Origin: Leuctra nigra
Taxonomy: Eukaryota > Arthropoda > Insecta > Plecoptera > Leuctridae
NCBI GenBank assembly: GCA_934045905.1
Contig: OW203762.1
Span: 9,486,001-9,550,000, forward strand
DNA: 64,000 bases
Direction of reading: 5' to 3'
The position numbers were made by a program, and so were the translations under genes. Shown here in pieces: positions 1 to 12,892 of the stretch (its first letter is position 1; the number at the start of each line of letters is the position of its first letter). The notes beneath the pieces were generated by a model. The model was not told the DNA's origin, did not search any database, and worked only from the letters and a program-made list of their open reading frames with translations.

Positions 1-226
1 TCAATGTGTGACTCAACTTTTGGTAAACATTTTGTTTCACCATCTCTCCTGGAATGTACTTCTACATGACGCAATTAAATTTCTATCAGCAAATGTTCAA
101 TAAAATCACAAATAAAAACAAACTTGACAGATAACGAAAACATCGAATTATTCCAAGTATCAACGGCAGCAGCGGGAGATATGCTTCATTTTACGTTCGG
201 CCGAAATGCTCCAAAACCCAATTTAC

Positions 227-1852
227 CATACTTGTTCTTGAGGTAGAGCGAAGTTCCGTAGCACTTCACTCTCCCATGGTCCATGATAGCGATGCGTTCT
301 CCCAGTACATCGGCCTCCTCCATGAAGTGGGTGGTGATGAGGATTGTGCATTCCCCTCTCAGAGCCAAGAGCACATCCCATACTTGTCTCCGGGCTTCGG
401 GATCGAGTCCAGACGTCGGTTCGTCCAAGATCACCACCTTACTGCCACCGACAAGGGCGAGGCCAAGACAGACCCTCCGTTTCATGCCACCAGAGAGAGT
501 TTTCGCCCTCACGTTTGCTTTCTCTGGCATGTGTAACTTTTGTAAGAGATCCGCCGCTGCTAATTTGGCTTGGGAATGACTTAGTCCTTTCAACTGTTGA
601 CCAAGAAATTTCCACAAATAAACTAGAAGAAAATTAAATAAAATTTTTCGTGAGGTGTGGTTAATTGTATATAATGAGCATCAATCGACTAAACGTTGGA
701 ACTCTTGAATACCTCTTTTAAAAAATTAACCGTTACGTGCCTAAACAAATATAATCGTAACTTACCATTGCAATAAATACCAAATGCTCCTTCACAGTGA
801 GATCATTGAATAGCAAATCATGTTGCGGACAAAGACCTAAGCTCTCTCTTGCCTTGGACAGATCGGTGCGGATGTTGTGACCATTGATCCAAACAGATCC
901 ACTGGTGGCTGGAATCATGCCTGAGAAATTCGTATTTATACACATTTAGCTTCTATGTAGTTGGGATTAGGTCAAATCGTTTTATTAAAACCCCACAGAA
1001 TCACGATTATATTTTTTCCAGTCTATAGTGGAAAATAGTGTCACGATATAAAACGGTTAAAATCTCCCGGATAGCGGACAAGATGACAAAGAATCGATCA
1101 CTTCTTGCGTCCGCTTCAAGAAAGGGAAAGAACGATTTCTACAAACAAGGTAGAGTGTCACGATATATCGTGGTTTTAAAACCCACGGTCCATCCCTGAT
1201 GGCCCTGATGATTGGTGGCATAATTATCAGGAAGGACTTATCAGCGGTATTGATAGCCGCCGAACCAAGAGGTGTTAATCGGAGAGTCGGCCAGAAGATC
1301 CAGCCAAGAGAAGACCGATTGGGTTAGAGGGGGACGTGGGACTGGTTGGACATTGAGACAAGTGCCACAGTTCCACCCTTGCATAGCGTCACTACTTATT
1401 GTAAAAATTTCCAAGTAATTTGTGCCTAATAATAATTGTTCCAAATCTACAATTCAAATATAGAATTTTTCTGTCTGTAGCTACAACCTCCAAAATATAA
1501 AATATCACAAAAAGATTTAGGAAAGATTTATATTTTCGTATTATTAATACTCAGTTAAACTTAAAGTTAACCTCTGGACTTTGATATTTGTTGGCCTTTT
1601 CATTTTACCTGTCATGATGGACATTGTCGTGGTTTTGCCAGCTCCATTGTGTCCGAGCAGAACTGTGATTTGATCTTGATAGATGTCAATAGTTACTCCG
1701 TCCACTGCCGGCTTCTTCTTGAAGACTTTGCGCAGGTTGAGGATTCTGATTCCCGCTACCAAGTTCTTAGGAGGAGTTTCGACATTCTGCGTTTGCTGTT
1801 CGTCATCGCTCTGGGTTTGTGAAGACTCTTTGCCGCCACACCAATACGATCT
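227..1852 (-). CDS. Gene B exons 8-10: NBD1
   Basis: Exon 8 (1609-1852) carries Walker [16 protein letters not shown], exon 9 (766-920) the Q-loop [19 protein letters not shown], exon 10 (227-593) the signature LSGGMKRR, Walker [18 protein letters not shown] and H-loop TTHFMEEAD. The donor after exon 10 is GTAAAT. Exon 10 differs from gene A at about 8 of 367 positions. The last 140 bp of exon 8 (1605-1744 including the donor) differ from gene C at one position only. Confidence 0.92.
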
Positions 1853-4800
1853 CTAGGTCAATGGATAAGTACAACATTGATAATACTTTGTTGTTTAGTA
1901 ATCCGAGAAAATGACAAAATTTTGGATTTTGAAATTGATCATATTAAGTTAGAATTCTTGGTTGGTGTTGACCAATTATTTATCGGTTTTATCAAGTACG
2001 AGTTGGTTTACCATTTGTGCAAAAGCGGTACCGCACACACCCTACACATCGAGAGCTTAAATTGAAGATTGGTTTACCAGTGCGGACATAATGTTTTACA
2101 GATAAACAAAATAATATTGGGAAAATTGGGTGCTTTCTGCTATATATTTTCTTCTCGTTTGAATAATGCCGCGCTTACTTTGAATGTCGACTACCCTAGC
2201 AGCTAAGTTGCCAATTTCAACCATAAATAGGCATGTAGATACTTTTTACATTGTAGGGACGCTCGCTTCGTTCGTAACTACTCACTGTAAATGGGAAGTA
2301 TACTGGTTGAGGAATGCCGTATTTCCCTGGAAATATTGCTTCTATGTACCAAGTTAGGACCCCATAGACAAGGACTTGGATGTAAAGCATCAGGAACACG
2401 TCGGCCAGAGTTATGTCTTCGGGCTCATCTCTTGGAGACTCCGAATAATTGTCGAATGAAATGCCCTTACCTAGATACAAATTACATTTCAATATGAGCA
2501 AATAGAGATGGATAGGTAGAGAAACTTTGAATTGAATGAAATCCAATGGGCACCTCAATATGGTCAGAAAGATTCATGTTGCTCATAAGGCTCATGCCAC
2601 TGACGTACTCCTGATGAAGCCTTCCGAATGAAGGAGAAATATTGGAACGTTTTTATAAAATACAAGTTTGTGAATTATCCTAATGATTTTTAATGTGTAC
2701 CTAAATATACTGACGTACTGTTTATAAAATATATTTTTTGTAGGCGCTATAATATATGAATATATTTTTGGATGATTTCACGGAAATCTGTGACAAAGGT
2801 AGATTTGAAAGTAGCTAGAATCGTGACCCGGGGGCTTATTCTCGAAAAAGTTATCACGTCATAACTCCCAAGTTATGATTCATAAGGAGGTTTGTCCTAT
2901 CTCTCACCATGTTAATATTATGACTTTTTTATGATTCATAACTTATGACGTGATAACTTTTTCGAGAATAAGCCCCCCGATCACTCTTTATTTAGAAATG
3001 GGGATTGAATAAAAAGCTTAAGCAATTAAATAGACAGCCATTATGGTTGATGGTAATCTCTGCCTAATAGGCACCGTGCGTTCATACCCCCAGCGCCACT
3101 AGCGAGAGAAATCGGCAAAGCTGTCTATCTCTCATTTGGTCGTGTGGCCATATTATCCGATAAAAATCAACAGATAACTCAAAATAGCTCAGGACTAGTA
3201 AAAGAGAGGATCAAATTAAAAATAATATCTAATACATTTTGACCTTGATAAAGGAGTAGTTAAACTATTTTGAAATTCTGTCAGTGATTAAACAGACGCG
3301 CTGCTTTGCTTTCATTCTTGAAAGTTTTTCAACAAAAAACAAAATGTTCGGATTTTGTTCGGAAACAAAATGTTTTGTTCGGATTAACAAAATGTTGGAC
3401 TATAAACTGGCGGCACAGCCAATCAGATACCTCAAAATGATTGGAACAGTTGAATTTAATCAAAAAGTTAGTTATAATCAGCACAATAACTTCACGTGGA
3501 GGTAGGCGTATGGAGAAATAAGGCGATAGTCCAATCCTAATAATTATTGTTGGTATAAAACTAAGATTGACGAGAAATTACAAAATTTGACATCTATAGT
3601 ATAGTTCTTCTTATTGGAATTGTCACTTACCATTCAGTTCGTATTGATATATTGCTTGTAGCCCGTAAATGATAGAAAGGCTGGGTAATATGCATATTCC
3701 AATTTTCCACTTCTTCGGGATAGCTACCAACATATCAACAATGCCTGGTACTATAGCTAAAGCAATCCACATGAGCAAGGACAGAAGCATCGCCAGCCAA
3801 GCTGAAATCAAATTCGAAGTGCTCATATTATATAATGCATCATGTACTTTTAACCCTGCCTAAAAGTCGTTGGTTATGGCAGGAACATTTTCGAGCGTGA
3901 TCTGCCAACTGACATACCTATTATTGAATAAATTTCAAACTTAAAATAAATTAAGAAATAAACGGGTCTCCACAACTCGTGCCGTCGAGAGGCTGATAAC
4001 AGGTGGAGGGAGGTCGTCACACTAAAAACCCCCAACGACAGCAACTAGCATGCCAGAGTTGAATGGTCACCCATTCAACTACAGGCCGCGCTCAATGTTG
4101 CCATAGACGAAGGTTAAGAGGTTGTTGAGCGTGGTCTTGACGAGTTTTTTAATCGATTTTTATCAATATCTTTTTTCAGTGTAATTGTTAACAAAATAGG
4201 GCTATGGACGTGAATTCAGAACAGTTCAATGAAAATAATTTCATAGTTTGGAATAAGCAATTAGTTTTATTGTGTCAACAGGTGTTTAGAACCCGAAAAT
4301 TACTAAATTTTCGGGTTCTAAACACCTGTTGGACAAAATAAAACTAATAACTTATTCCAAACTATGAAATTATTTTCATTAAACTGTTCTGAATTCACGT
4401 CCATAGACCTATTTTGTTAACAACTAGGAAAACGCTCTGTATAACGCGTTGATGAGCGAGCACGGACACCCGCAACACCTCAAACCGAAAATGTGTCTAT
4501 CGAAAATATCATTAAAAGCCAATAATTCTTGAAATTCGTCAGACTTGTAGGTATAAAAATCTCCAAATATTCCTAAAGTATTAGTCCCAAGAGCCATGCA
4601 AAGTTTTAAGTTGATCGATTGAACCTTTATGATAAAAATGTTCCTTGTTAAAATTCAAAAATCATAGGATATATTTAAAAAAAATATACCTGGGACCACT
4701 CATATGATAAAAGTGTGTGTACTTACACAATATTAGACGATCTGTTGAACGGTCATATCAGTTTCATACGTTTGAAAGTTTCTGCTCTAACTACCTTGGA

Positions 4801-7800
4801 ACTATAAAGAGTCGAAGAAGCCGTGATCAACATTTTCGAGAAATTTGACAGATAACACGCAAAATGTCAGTAAAATGTCAATAACTTTTGGATTTAAACA
4901 CAGATAAGTCTGAAAATTGTCAAAAATACAGACAATGTTGGTCCCAATGACCATGCAAAGTTTTAAGTTGATCGGTCATATGGTTCTAGTTTAAATTTCA
5001 AAAATCATATGAAAGATTTTTTTAAATTTTAACCAATTGGAGGATTTGGCTGAAACTTTGTATGATTGGGTAAAATGTTAATGGTAATGACGTGTTAAAA
5101 TTTCAAATTGATAAAACAAACCAATCGAAAGATAATTTTTTTTAAATTTGAACCAATCACGGGATCCCGTTCAAAAACGATCCGCATACACCGCATAGAG
5201 TACGTTAGTATGTGTACAAAATTTCAGAATGATTGCTTGAGCGGTTTGACCTGGGGTGTGACCACAAAAAAAAACATACAAACAAAAAAAACAAAAAAAC
5301 ACACAGAGAAAGTGCCATAAGAGTACCGTGGTGACGCTCGCTACGCTCGCTCAATTACACTGAAAAAAGATATTGATAAAAATCGATTAAAAAACTCTTC
5401 AAGGTCAAACTCACTACCCAGCCGTCTTAAACGCAATGTCTATGATGATGTTGCTTAGCCTAGGTGATCTGATGAGAATCGTAGTTTCCAATACGCCAGC
5501 CGTTGTGCTATTTTACTGATCTTAATACTCTGTCACTGAGCATTCAAAATCAAACATCCGAAATCTCAATCGTAATCGAAAATGTATGTAAACAAAACTC
5601 AATCGAACTCGATCATGATTCAAAACTCGATTGAGTTGTAACAACGGAATTAAAATCTGGATCATGGTCGAATTCAAGGACAAACAAAAGAAACTATTAA
5701 TTTTAAAACAAATAACTGACAACATAATGTTCTCATACTGAGTTGCAACCCTTGGTTGGAACTGTCGTATGGAAACTTTGGTTGCAACAAAAGGCAAAAG
5801 TCTATCACACGAAACGGTTTGGTTTGATGTTGGTTGGTTCACAATTGACACTCATGAGTTGCGCAGAAAGCACCGTTTCCGGTTCCGGAAAACGTTGCCA
5901 TAGTAACCAAAATAAAAGTATAGTGAATAACAAATCTGACAGCGGCAATCCAAATCTCATATTTTGAGTGATTACTTGTGAAAGAAAGATATTTAAGTAA
6001 GTACAAGTTAATAATAATGCGCAATATTTATCCATACACATGTTCAAGTTAAATATTCATCTGGTAAATATGATTTATAGCTATTATTAATAGCATCCTA
6101 TTGGTCAGTTCACGTCACGTGGTACCACAACAAATTGTTGGAACCGGAAAAATAGAGACTTCTCTATTTTTCAAACCAACCCGCGGGTTGACGAAATTTA
6201 GTCTCTGCACATGCGCGGCCAACCATAATTTCCAACCGCCGGTTCCATACACAGGTTGCAACTCAGTGTGATAGGGCTTTAACAATCATTTTAAAGTTCA
6301 ACGCCGCCAATTTGATTTCGATTGTAATAAAATTGAATCATGATCGAATACTCAGTGTGAAGAGGATACAGGATATAAGCGCTACACTTACCTCGCGAGA
6401 AGAGCGTGGAAACCATGAACCACGACACTACCATGGCAACGCTTGATAACATCAGGAAGACCCAAATCAACAACAAGTCACTGTGCTCAGTGGTTGCGTC
6501 CTTCAGTATTATTGCACAGAGAGTCATGATGATGAGAGAGATAAGCATGCTTTGTATGAACCAAGTCAGCCAAATCATACCTCTTGACAGCCCCATCAGT
6601 TTTAACAGCTCCTATTAGAGATGGTGTAGTTAAGACTGTTAGTACAAAAAATCGTGCAAATTGTGTTATTACATTTTTCTCATTGTAGTGATATTGGAGA
6701 TTTTAACAATTTTCATTATTCCGAGAACCTCAGGTTAGGTTAGGTCGGATGGCAAATTTGAGCTCCAGGGCTGTCTTAATGCAGAATACAAATTAGGGTC
6801 GACAAAGACGCTCAGTGTAACGCGTTGATGAGTGAGCACCGGCACGTGCAAATTCTCCAACAGGAATTCCGTACTAAACGCACAGAAACATATACATCCA
6901 TATTGAATTTATATATTATGATTAACTCAATCAACTTAAAAGTATCTGTTTTCTATTGAAACTTAAGATTAGCAATCTATACACTCTGGTACACAGCAAA
7001 TCAGATTCAGTTGCAGTGGAAAACATTCATTTCGATACTTCATTTCTGTCAGTTATTAAATTGTCAATAAGTGCATCTTCTTGACTGATTGGTCTGAAAA
7101 TGTGTAAAATTAGAGACAGTGTTGGTCTTAATGACCAATCAAAATATGAGTTTGATCAGATTTTTTGAAGACCATTTGATAGGTCAATTCGGTGTGAGCT
7201 ACAGATCAACCAATCACAGGGTCCTGTTCAAAAACGATCCAAGAGACCTCATAGATTACATAAGTACGTGTGCAAAAATTTCATATCGACTGGTTGAACG
7301 GTTTGACCTGGGCAGTGAACACAAAAAGAAAGAAAGAAAGAAAGAAACAAACACACAGAGAAAGAGCCATAAGAGTACCTTGGTGGTAAAATAAAATAAA
7401 ACAAATAAAATAAAAATATTATGAAATAATCTAATAAAAAAAAATCAACTGAAAAGTTGATAGGTAATATCAAAAAATAGGCCAAGTGAAAACTTTATTC
7501 CAAAGCAAAAAGAAATACACGGAGCGAGCGTCCCTACTTGAAACGTATGGCTCGAATCTCTGTTTTTTATGTTAATCTGTGTTTTTTGCATTACATTTCA
7601 AACGAAGTAACGGATCTGGCCATTTTTTCACAATATATTCATTAATATCCAGTGCTGAGGTCTAAGATTTCCAGCAAAATAGGTCTATTTATTTCACCGG
7701 AAACTTGATTTGAATTTGTACTTAGCTTGGCAATATGAAAGAAACTCAACTCTGTGTGCCAATAACTTGAAAACGTTTGTCCCGATCATCACCAAATTTT

Positions 7801-10800
7801 GCATGGTCATTGCCCCAGAATTAAAAGTGATTTTTTTGACAAATCTCTAATGAACTTCAAGAGTGCTTTTAATTTCATTTGTTTTAAATATATTATGTCA
7901 AAATGTATCAACACATTCAATTTTTATCACTGCTTTTTTGATGAATGAGTTTGTTTATCTTCAAAGGGGTTCTCAAGGTCTGTAGATGACCATATTTGAC
8001 ACACATATTAATTCGCAAGCAATACGAAGGCTGGCTTATCAACGAGTTATACTAAGCGTTCTCAAGGTCTGTAGACCACTTACACCATCGGATTGATATA
8101 AATGTTATAATAAAGTTTAAAGTTTATTCATATTTACCGTGGCTCCTGATTGCTTCTCCTCGACGATTTTGCCCACAACGTCCAAGCACATTACTACCAG
8201 AGACAACAGTAAGAACTGCGATACGTTTGATCCATTAAGAGAAGGTGTTTGCGTATGTGTTGTAAATTCGTCAGAATTGTCAGTTTCTTTTTGAACAAAG
8301 ACCTACAAAGAAGAGAGATGCAAGTTATTTGTGGGCTGACTTAGGCCAAGCAACGAAGCATTTAACCCGGGACAAATTGCAAGATTTGTCTTTTTCATCA
8401 GACCTTATTCAGAAAAATTCGCTGATTACAACAAAAAAAAGTTTTACGCAGAGATGTGAAGGGAAATTGCCAAAAATTACGTGTTAAGTTCAAATTTTGA
8501 GAACAGAAAATAATTTTTTTAAGAATCACAGAACACATTTTGATATTTGTTTTCAATAAAAAGTATGTATTATATTAGGATACAATACTCGAAAAAAAAT
8601 TGGGTGATAATATTAATTATTTTTGGATGTATTCAATTATTTAATAAAATGACGTCATTTACATAATTAGTCGTAGTGACGTAACTAAATGAGCTAGAAT
8701 AAATGTTTTTACGGAAAAATGTTGGTAATAAAGCATAATATTTTTGGTATGAATTTGATCAAAAGTTCACCACGCATCTACTAATTGTTGTCAAACAAAA
8801 TTTTAATCAAATTATATGAAAAATTAAACATCAATATAACGCAATTATTGGCATAACGGCGTAACTGTTTGATCAGAAAATGTTGTAAATTATAGAATTT
8901 TGGCGCCTGATAAAACCTAGCCCAAAGAGAGATTTGGGACGCCATTTTGAAACCGGAAGTGGCATCATCTTAAAAACGGCTGAACCGATAATAACGGAAC
9001 TGGTGGCAATCGACTCCAACGGTCATATGACAGAACAGATCAATAGAAAAACCAGAAATTACCAATAACAAATACCGGAAATGACGTCACAAATATTCAA
9101 AATTCTTCTAAAACCCCCTGTTCAACAATAAATACATTATTCTGGCTTGTTATAATGTAATATATGAATTTATTTTAAAAAATCTATGTGGCATTGTTTT
9201 CAGTCGCCATTTTGAGAACCGCAAGTGACTCCATAGCTCGGAAACGTATTGGAATGAAATCAAATACCAATTAATTAAGTGGACACCACTCTGTGTCTGG
9301 ATTCAGAAATTTTTTTAAGCCTTATGGCGGCATAATTTTATGTCGGTACAGCATTATAACTAGGTACCAATATTTTTAAAACTTATTATTTTATCATTAT
9401 AAAAAACGACTTTTACAATTAAATTCATAAAGATATGCATTTATGTATTTATTTAATGTACCTACTTATTGTTAAATAGGGGGTTTTAGAAGAATTTTGA
9501 ATATTTCAATATGTGACGTCATTTCCGGTATTTGTTATTGGTAATTTCTGGTTTTACTATTGATATGTTCTGTCATATGACCGTTGGAGTCGATTGCCAC
9601 CAGTTCCGTTATTATCGGTTCAGCCGTTTTTAAGATGATTCCACTTCCGGTTTCAAAATGGCGTCCCAAATCTCTCTTTGTGCTAGGTTTTATCAGGCGC
9701 CAAAATTCTATAAGTTACAACATTTTCTGATCAAACAGTAACGCCGTTATGCCAATAATTGCGTTATATTGATGTTTAATTTTTCATATAATTTGATTAA
9801 AATTTTGTTTGACAACAATTAGTAGATGCGTGGTGAACTTTTGATCATATTCATACCAAAAATATACGGCTTTATTACCAACATTTTTCCGTAAAAACAT
9901 TTATTCTAGCTCCTTTAGTTACGTCACTACGACTTATTATTTAAATGACGTCATTATATTAAATAATTGAATACATCCAAAAATAATTAATATTATCACC
10001 CAATTTTTTTTCGAGTATTGTATCCTAATATAATACATACTTTTTATTGAAAACAAATATCAAAATGTGTTCTGTGATTCTTAAAAAAATTATTTTCTGT
10101 TCTCAAAATTTGAACTTTACACGTAATTTTGGGCAATTTCCCTTCACATCTCTGCGTAAAACTTTTTTTTGTTGTAATCAGCGAATTTTTATGGATAAGG
10201 TCTGATGAAAAAGTCAAATCTTGCAATTTGTCCCGGGTTCGGCCTGTTTTTAGCCTTCGTTTCTTGGCCTAACTGCAATCTTTCCAAGATTACAGTCACC
10301 ACTTTTATAAGATGTATAACATTTTCAGCCGATATGTGAAGGGAATTTTTCACAACGTCTCGCCCATTGGACGTTATGTTCATGTTTGTTATTTATAACG
10401 TACAGTAATAGAGGTAATAGCTATGTTCTCACATTTATATCAGGAGCGCTTCTTGGTCGAACTGAGTCGATGAAAGACCAATCAATTGCTTGTTGCAAAG
10501 ACAGAAGATCGCTTCCCAAATAATCCACTGAAAGAATGAAAAAAATCGGTAGATATAGGTATATAAAAGATGTTCAAATAACAAAACAAATAACAATGTT
10601 ATTGTTTAGAGTTACAGATCTGCCATTTTTAATGGTTTCAATAACTTAGAATTGCTATAATAATTATTGAAACACACAAACAAGAGTGCTGCAGGTAATC
10701 TGCATTCCCACTAATATTTTTTCAATATATGACGTATTAAAACATGAAGTAGGTACTTATGAACATGCTCGATTTTATATAATACATTTATTTTGAAAAA

Positions 10801-12606
10801 GTCTTTGACCTGCGACAATGTCAAATAATCAACAAAAATGAAATAAATTGAGAAACTTAATAATTACAGGTACTAAATTTTATTAATAACTAGGAAAACG
10901 CTCAGTGAATCACATTGCTTGCGGGCTACCAACGTCAGATTACAGATTTGTTATACCTAAATCAACTTTGGCGCATATTTCAAGCTTAGCTCTTCAAGCT
11001 CGTCAAGCTCTAAATAATGACACAAACTCGAATACACGACCTCTAAGGATCGCAAATGTAATTCAATATCTCAAAACGATGAATACGAAATTCCAACTAA
11101 AATAATCGTATTTAATTACATTTGAGATAGTCTCTTAACGTACCTACCCCAAAGAGTGAAATTATTTCGAGGAGTGTGTTCGAAGTCGTCGCTAATATCT
11201 GAACTTTAAAAATTCCGTTAGTGTGAAGACAAAACCCACAAAAACACTTTGACGAACCGCGCGCGCCCTTGCTCATGTGATCAACACTATGTGATAAAAT
11301 CATAAAAGACAACACTCAAAGTGTCTAAAGTACTTCTAGATCTCGCAATTCAGTTACCAAACATCTACTTCATAAAAAAGGGCAGAAGAAGACTCTACAC
11401 TATACAATTAATGACCTTATTTCATTCTGCTCATACAGACTATACTCACGCGCCTTCTGCCGACCAAGTCTCGATCTGAACCTGTAGTTGAGGTTCTTGG
11501 TGTCTTCATCATTCAGGAACAACACACCAATCACTGCGTCTTCCAATGCAGACGCAGAACTCACAGCAGTAACTGTTGAACACACGTGGAACATTACATT
11601 GGTGTGAATTCCAATCATTTGTGAAACAAACAGCCTGGTTTCTTCATAACCGGTCATATATGTGGAGTTGCCTGAGGATGTTCCTATACAAACACAGGCC
11701 TGCCCAAGGCTTTGCCCATCTTGGCGCCCGGGCCTTCCCAAACGACCTGTTTTATCTAGTTATAAACATCGGCGAAAACGTCTGCCCGGGCGGTGGAATG
11801 GGCACTCCTACATGGACTTTCTGATCAGCTGACGAATTTGAATATTTCCGTTGATCAAGTGACATATTTTTTGCATAGTTTATATTCTTCATTTATTCAA
11901 ATATTACAATAAAATGTCACATTGATTTCAGAATAAACATAAATACAATTTTCAACGCAATGTGTTCATGCCATATTCAAAATAATTAAAACAGTTTATG
12001 ACATGAAATCGGCAGTTGCATTGTCCGAGCTCAGTTCAGTTGCAATCTTGCTTGGTATCAACCGGTGCGGGAGTTGTTTATTGTTGTTATTTACGTTTGT
12101 TGTTTCGTGTCATTTGGAATGATTTAAATTATAATCTGTGTTCGTGAATGCAACGTTTATTCCCGAAATGAATGTGGGGCTAATTACTTACTGTTGATAT
12201 TCGTCTTCTGTTGAACATCTTGCATGAGTTTAACAGTGAAACTGTTTGACGGCGAATAATAAACATTGGATATCTTCTGGAAAGGTAAATGCGACTCGTT
12301 GCTTGAATGTTGATCAGCCAGTTCGTCAGCAGCTCGTTGATGCTGAGGCGTACCTTGAGGGCCTTGAGCATCAGGGCCTTGAGCATCAGGCACTTGAGCA
12401 TCAGGCCCTTGAGCATCAGGCCCTTGAGCATCAGGCCCTTGAGCATCAGGGCTTTGAGGGAATGGTTTATTGGACGACAACGCATAAAACGCAGACATGA
12501 GTAACACGGGAACCAAAATTTGAAACGTGGTTTTTAAATAATGTCTTTTCAAAAGCAGTGCATTCTTCCACATCAAGAGGTAGAGTTTCCACATGCACTT
12601 GGCCAT
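227..12606 (-). CDS. ABCA: Gene B: ABCA3-like transporter, tandem paralogue of gene A (5' ten exons, cut by the window edge)
   Basis: Coding exons in order: 12192-12606, 11450-11572, 10433-10527, 8138-8302, 6392-6611, 3631-3801, 2286-2470, 1609-1852, 766-920, 227-593. They match gene A exons 1-10 one for one, with identical phases and often identical lengths, and give 713 codons plus one base with no stop. The encoded part is TMD1 plus a complete NBD1. The rest should lie beyond base 1: in gene A the next exon is about 500 bp from exon 10, and only 226 bases remain here. Exons 5 and 10 are almost identical to gene A while exons 1, 4 and 7 differ much more. Role is as for gene A, an ATP-driven lipid transporter of the membrane; the substrate is unknown. 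Confidence 0.9.
2286..11572 (-). CDS. Gene B exons 2-7: extracellular domain and TMD1
   Basis: Exon 2 (11450-11572) and exon 3 (10433-10527) match gene A exons 2 and 3 with the same lengths, 123 and 95 bp. Exon 4 (8138-8302) is 18 bp longer than in gene A and ends [11 protein letters not shown]. Exon 5 (6392-6611), exon 6 (3631-3801) and exon 7 (2286-2470, [19 protein letters not shown]) complete TMD1. Introns hold the 1.9-kb foldback element (8344-10269), Helitron-like copies and MITEs. Confidence 0.88.
2828..2980. repeat. Short palindromic MITE
   Basis: GGGGGCTTATTCTCGAAAAA and its inverse enclose a short spacer, with about 35-bp arms. It lies in intron 6 of gene B. Confidence 0.65.
4125..5413. 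mobile_element. Foldback MITE interrupted by copy H1
   Basis: The left arm runs from about 4125 to 4297. The right arm runs from about 4300 to 4423 and resumes at 5355-5413 after H1. The arms are near-perfect inverted copies, meeting at GAACCCGAAAATT/AATTTTCGGGTTC. Without H1 it is about 360 bp. It lies in intron 5 of gene B, between exon 6 (3631-3801) and exon 5 (6392-6611). No coding content. Confidence 0.7.
4424..5354 (-). mobile_element. Helitron-like non-autonomous element, copy H1
   Basis: Read on the minus strand it starts TTGAGCGAGCG and ends TTTTCCTAG. A hairpin AACGC...GCGTT lies just before the 3' end. It is inserted in the right arm of a foldback MITE; the other arm reads CAGTGTAATTGTTAAC, the pre-insertion sequence. 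This shows insertion directly before a T without target duplication and a CTAG terminus, as in Helitrons. The 5' TT instead of TC is atypical. Confidence 0.6.
5732..6278 (-). mobile_element. Harbinger-like MITE, copy M1
   Basis: The right end reads GTTGCAACTCAGTGTGATAGGGCT and the left end is its degraded inverse. It matches 33367-33919 over its length in the opposite orientation. It lies in intron 5 of gene B near exon 5. An open frame of about 80 codons inside is shared between copies but has no recognisable domain. Confidence 0.65.
6808..7390 (-). mobile_element. Helitron-like element, truncated copy H2
   Basis: It shares CTCAGTGTAACGCGTTGATGAG at one end and GAACGGTTTGACCTGGGCAG through AGAGCCATAAGAGTACC at the other with copies H1, H3 and H4. 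The terminal CTAGGAAAA and the GAGCGAGCG ends are missing or displaced, and the middle is shortened. It lies in intron 4 of gene B. Confidence 0.5.
8344..10269. mobile_element. Large foldback element with 0.8-kb arms
   Basis: Termini GGCCAAG and CTTGGCC are flanked by TA on both sides (8342-8343 and 10270-10271). The arms, about 8344-9130 and 9466-10269, are near-perfect inverted copies. The 335-bp centre contains an incomplete extra copy of a CGCCATTTTGA...CCG repeat seen also at 38.5-40.1 kb. It fills intron 3 of gene B. No transposase is visible, so it is non-autonomous. Confidence 0.75.
10890..10910 (-). repeat. Fragment with the 3' end of the Helitron-like family
   Basis: CTAGGAAAACGCTCAGTG matches the terminal 18 bases of copies H1-H4 but the sequence then diverges. 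It may be an end of a related subfamily whose body (to about 11100) I do not recognise. Confidence 0.35.
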
Positions 12607-12636
12607 GACGCTTGCTGATGTCGAGCTGATCTCAAA
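12192..12636 (-). CDS. Gene B exon 1 with a pentapeptide repeat in the first extracellular loop
   Basis: Acceptor CAG precedes 12636; the ATG is at 12606-12604 ([20 protein letters not shown]). After the first TM helix a run of about seven [10 protein letters not shown] units is encoded by a 15-bp tandem repeat at about 12357-12457. The shared segment [14 protein letters not shown] follows. In gene A the same place has an irregular Pro/Gly/Gln/Arg stretch, so this part of the extracellular loop is a fast-changing low-complexity region. The other frames over the repeat are shadows. Confidence 0.87.
12357..12460 (-). repeat. 15-bp coding repeat encoding PDAQG
   Basis: On the plus strand the unit is CCTTGAGCATCAGGG/C, about seven copies. 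In the gene B frame it gives PDAQG. Length 15 keeps the frame. Confidence 0.9.
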
Positions 12637-12892
12637 CTGAAAGCAAACCTTGTTGTTATTCAGGATACATTATTGAAACATTGGTTAAATGTCTAAAGAA
12701 TGAGATCAGAAGAATAGTGGGGACGGGGGATGACTATCAAGGCTTTGGAAGATATGAACTACCGAACAACGTTTGAAGTTTCGGCGGGCGCTTTCTTACC
12801 ATTGTCGTATGATACTAGCATATGAATAACCAATGTCGTATGTCAACAACATGTCCGGACATTTGTGCCAAAATCTTTCCTCCATAAAGTCT

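Noticed and set aside
4424..5354. Assigning the H family to Helitrons outright
   Set aside because: The 5' end is TT, not TC, and the hairpin is closer to the 3' end than usual, so it is called Helitron-like only.
5805..6047. About 80-codon ORF ([20 protein letters not shown]) shared with 33598-33839
   Set aside because: It is shared because both lie in the same MITE family; no domain and no consistent frame conservation.
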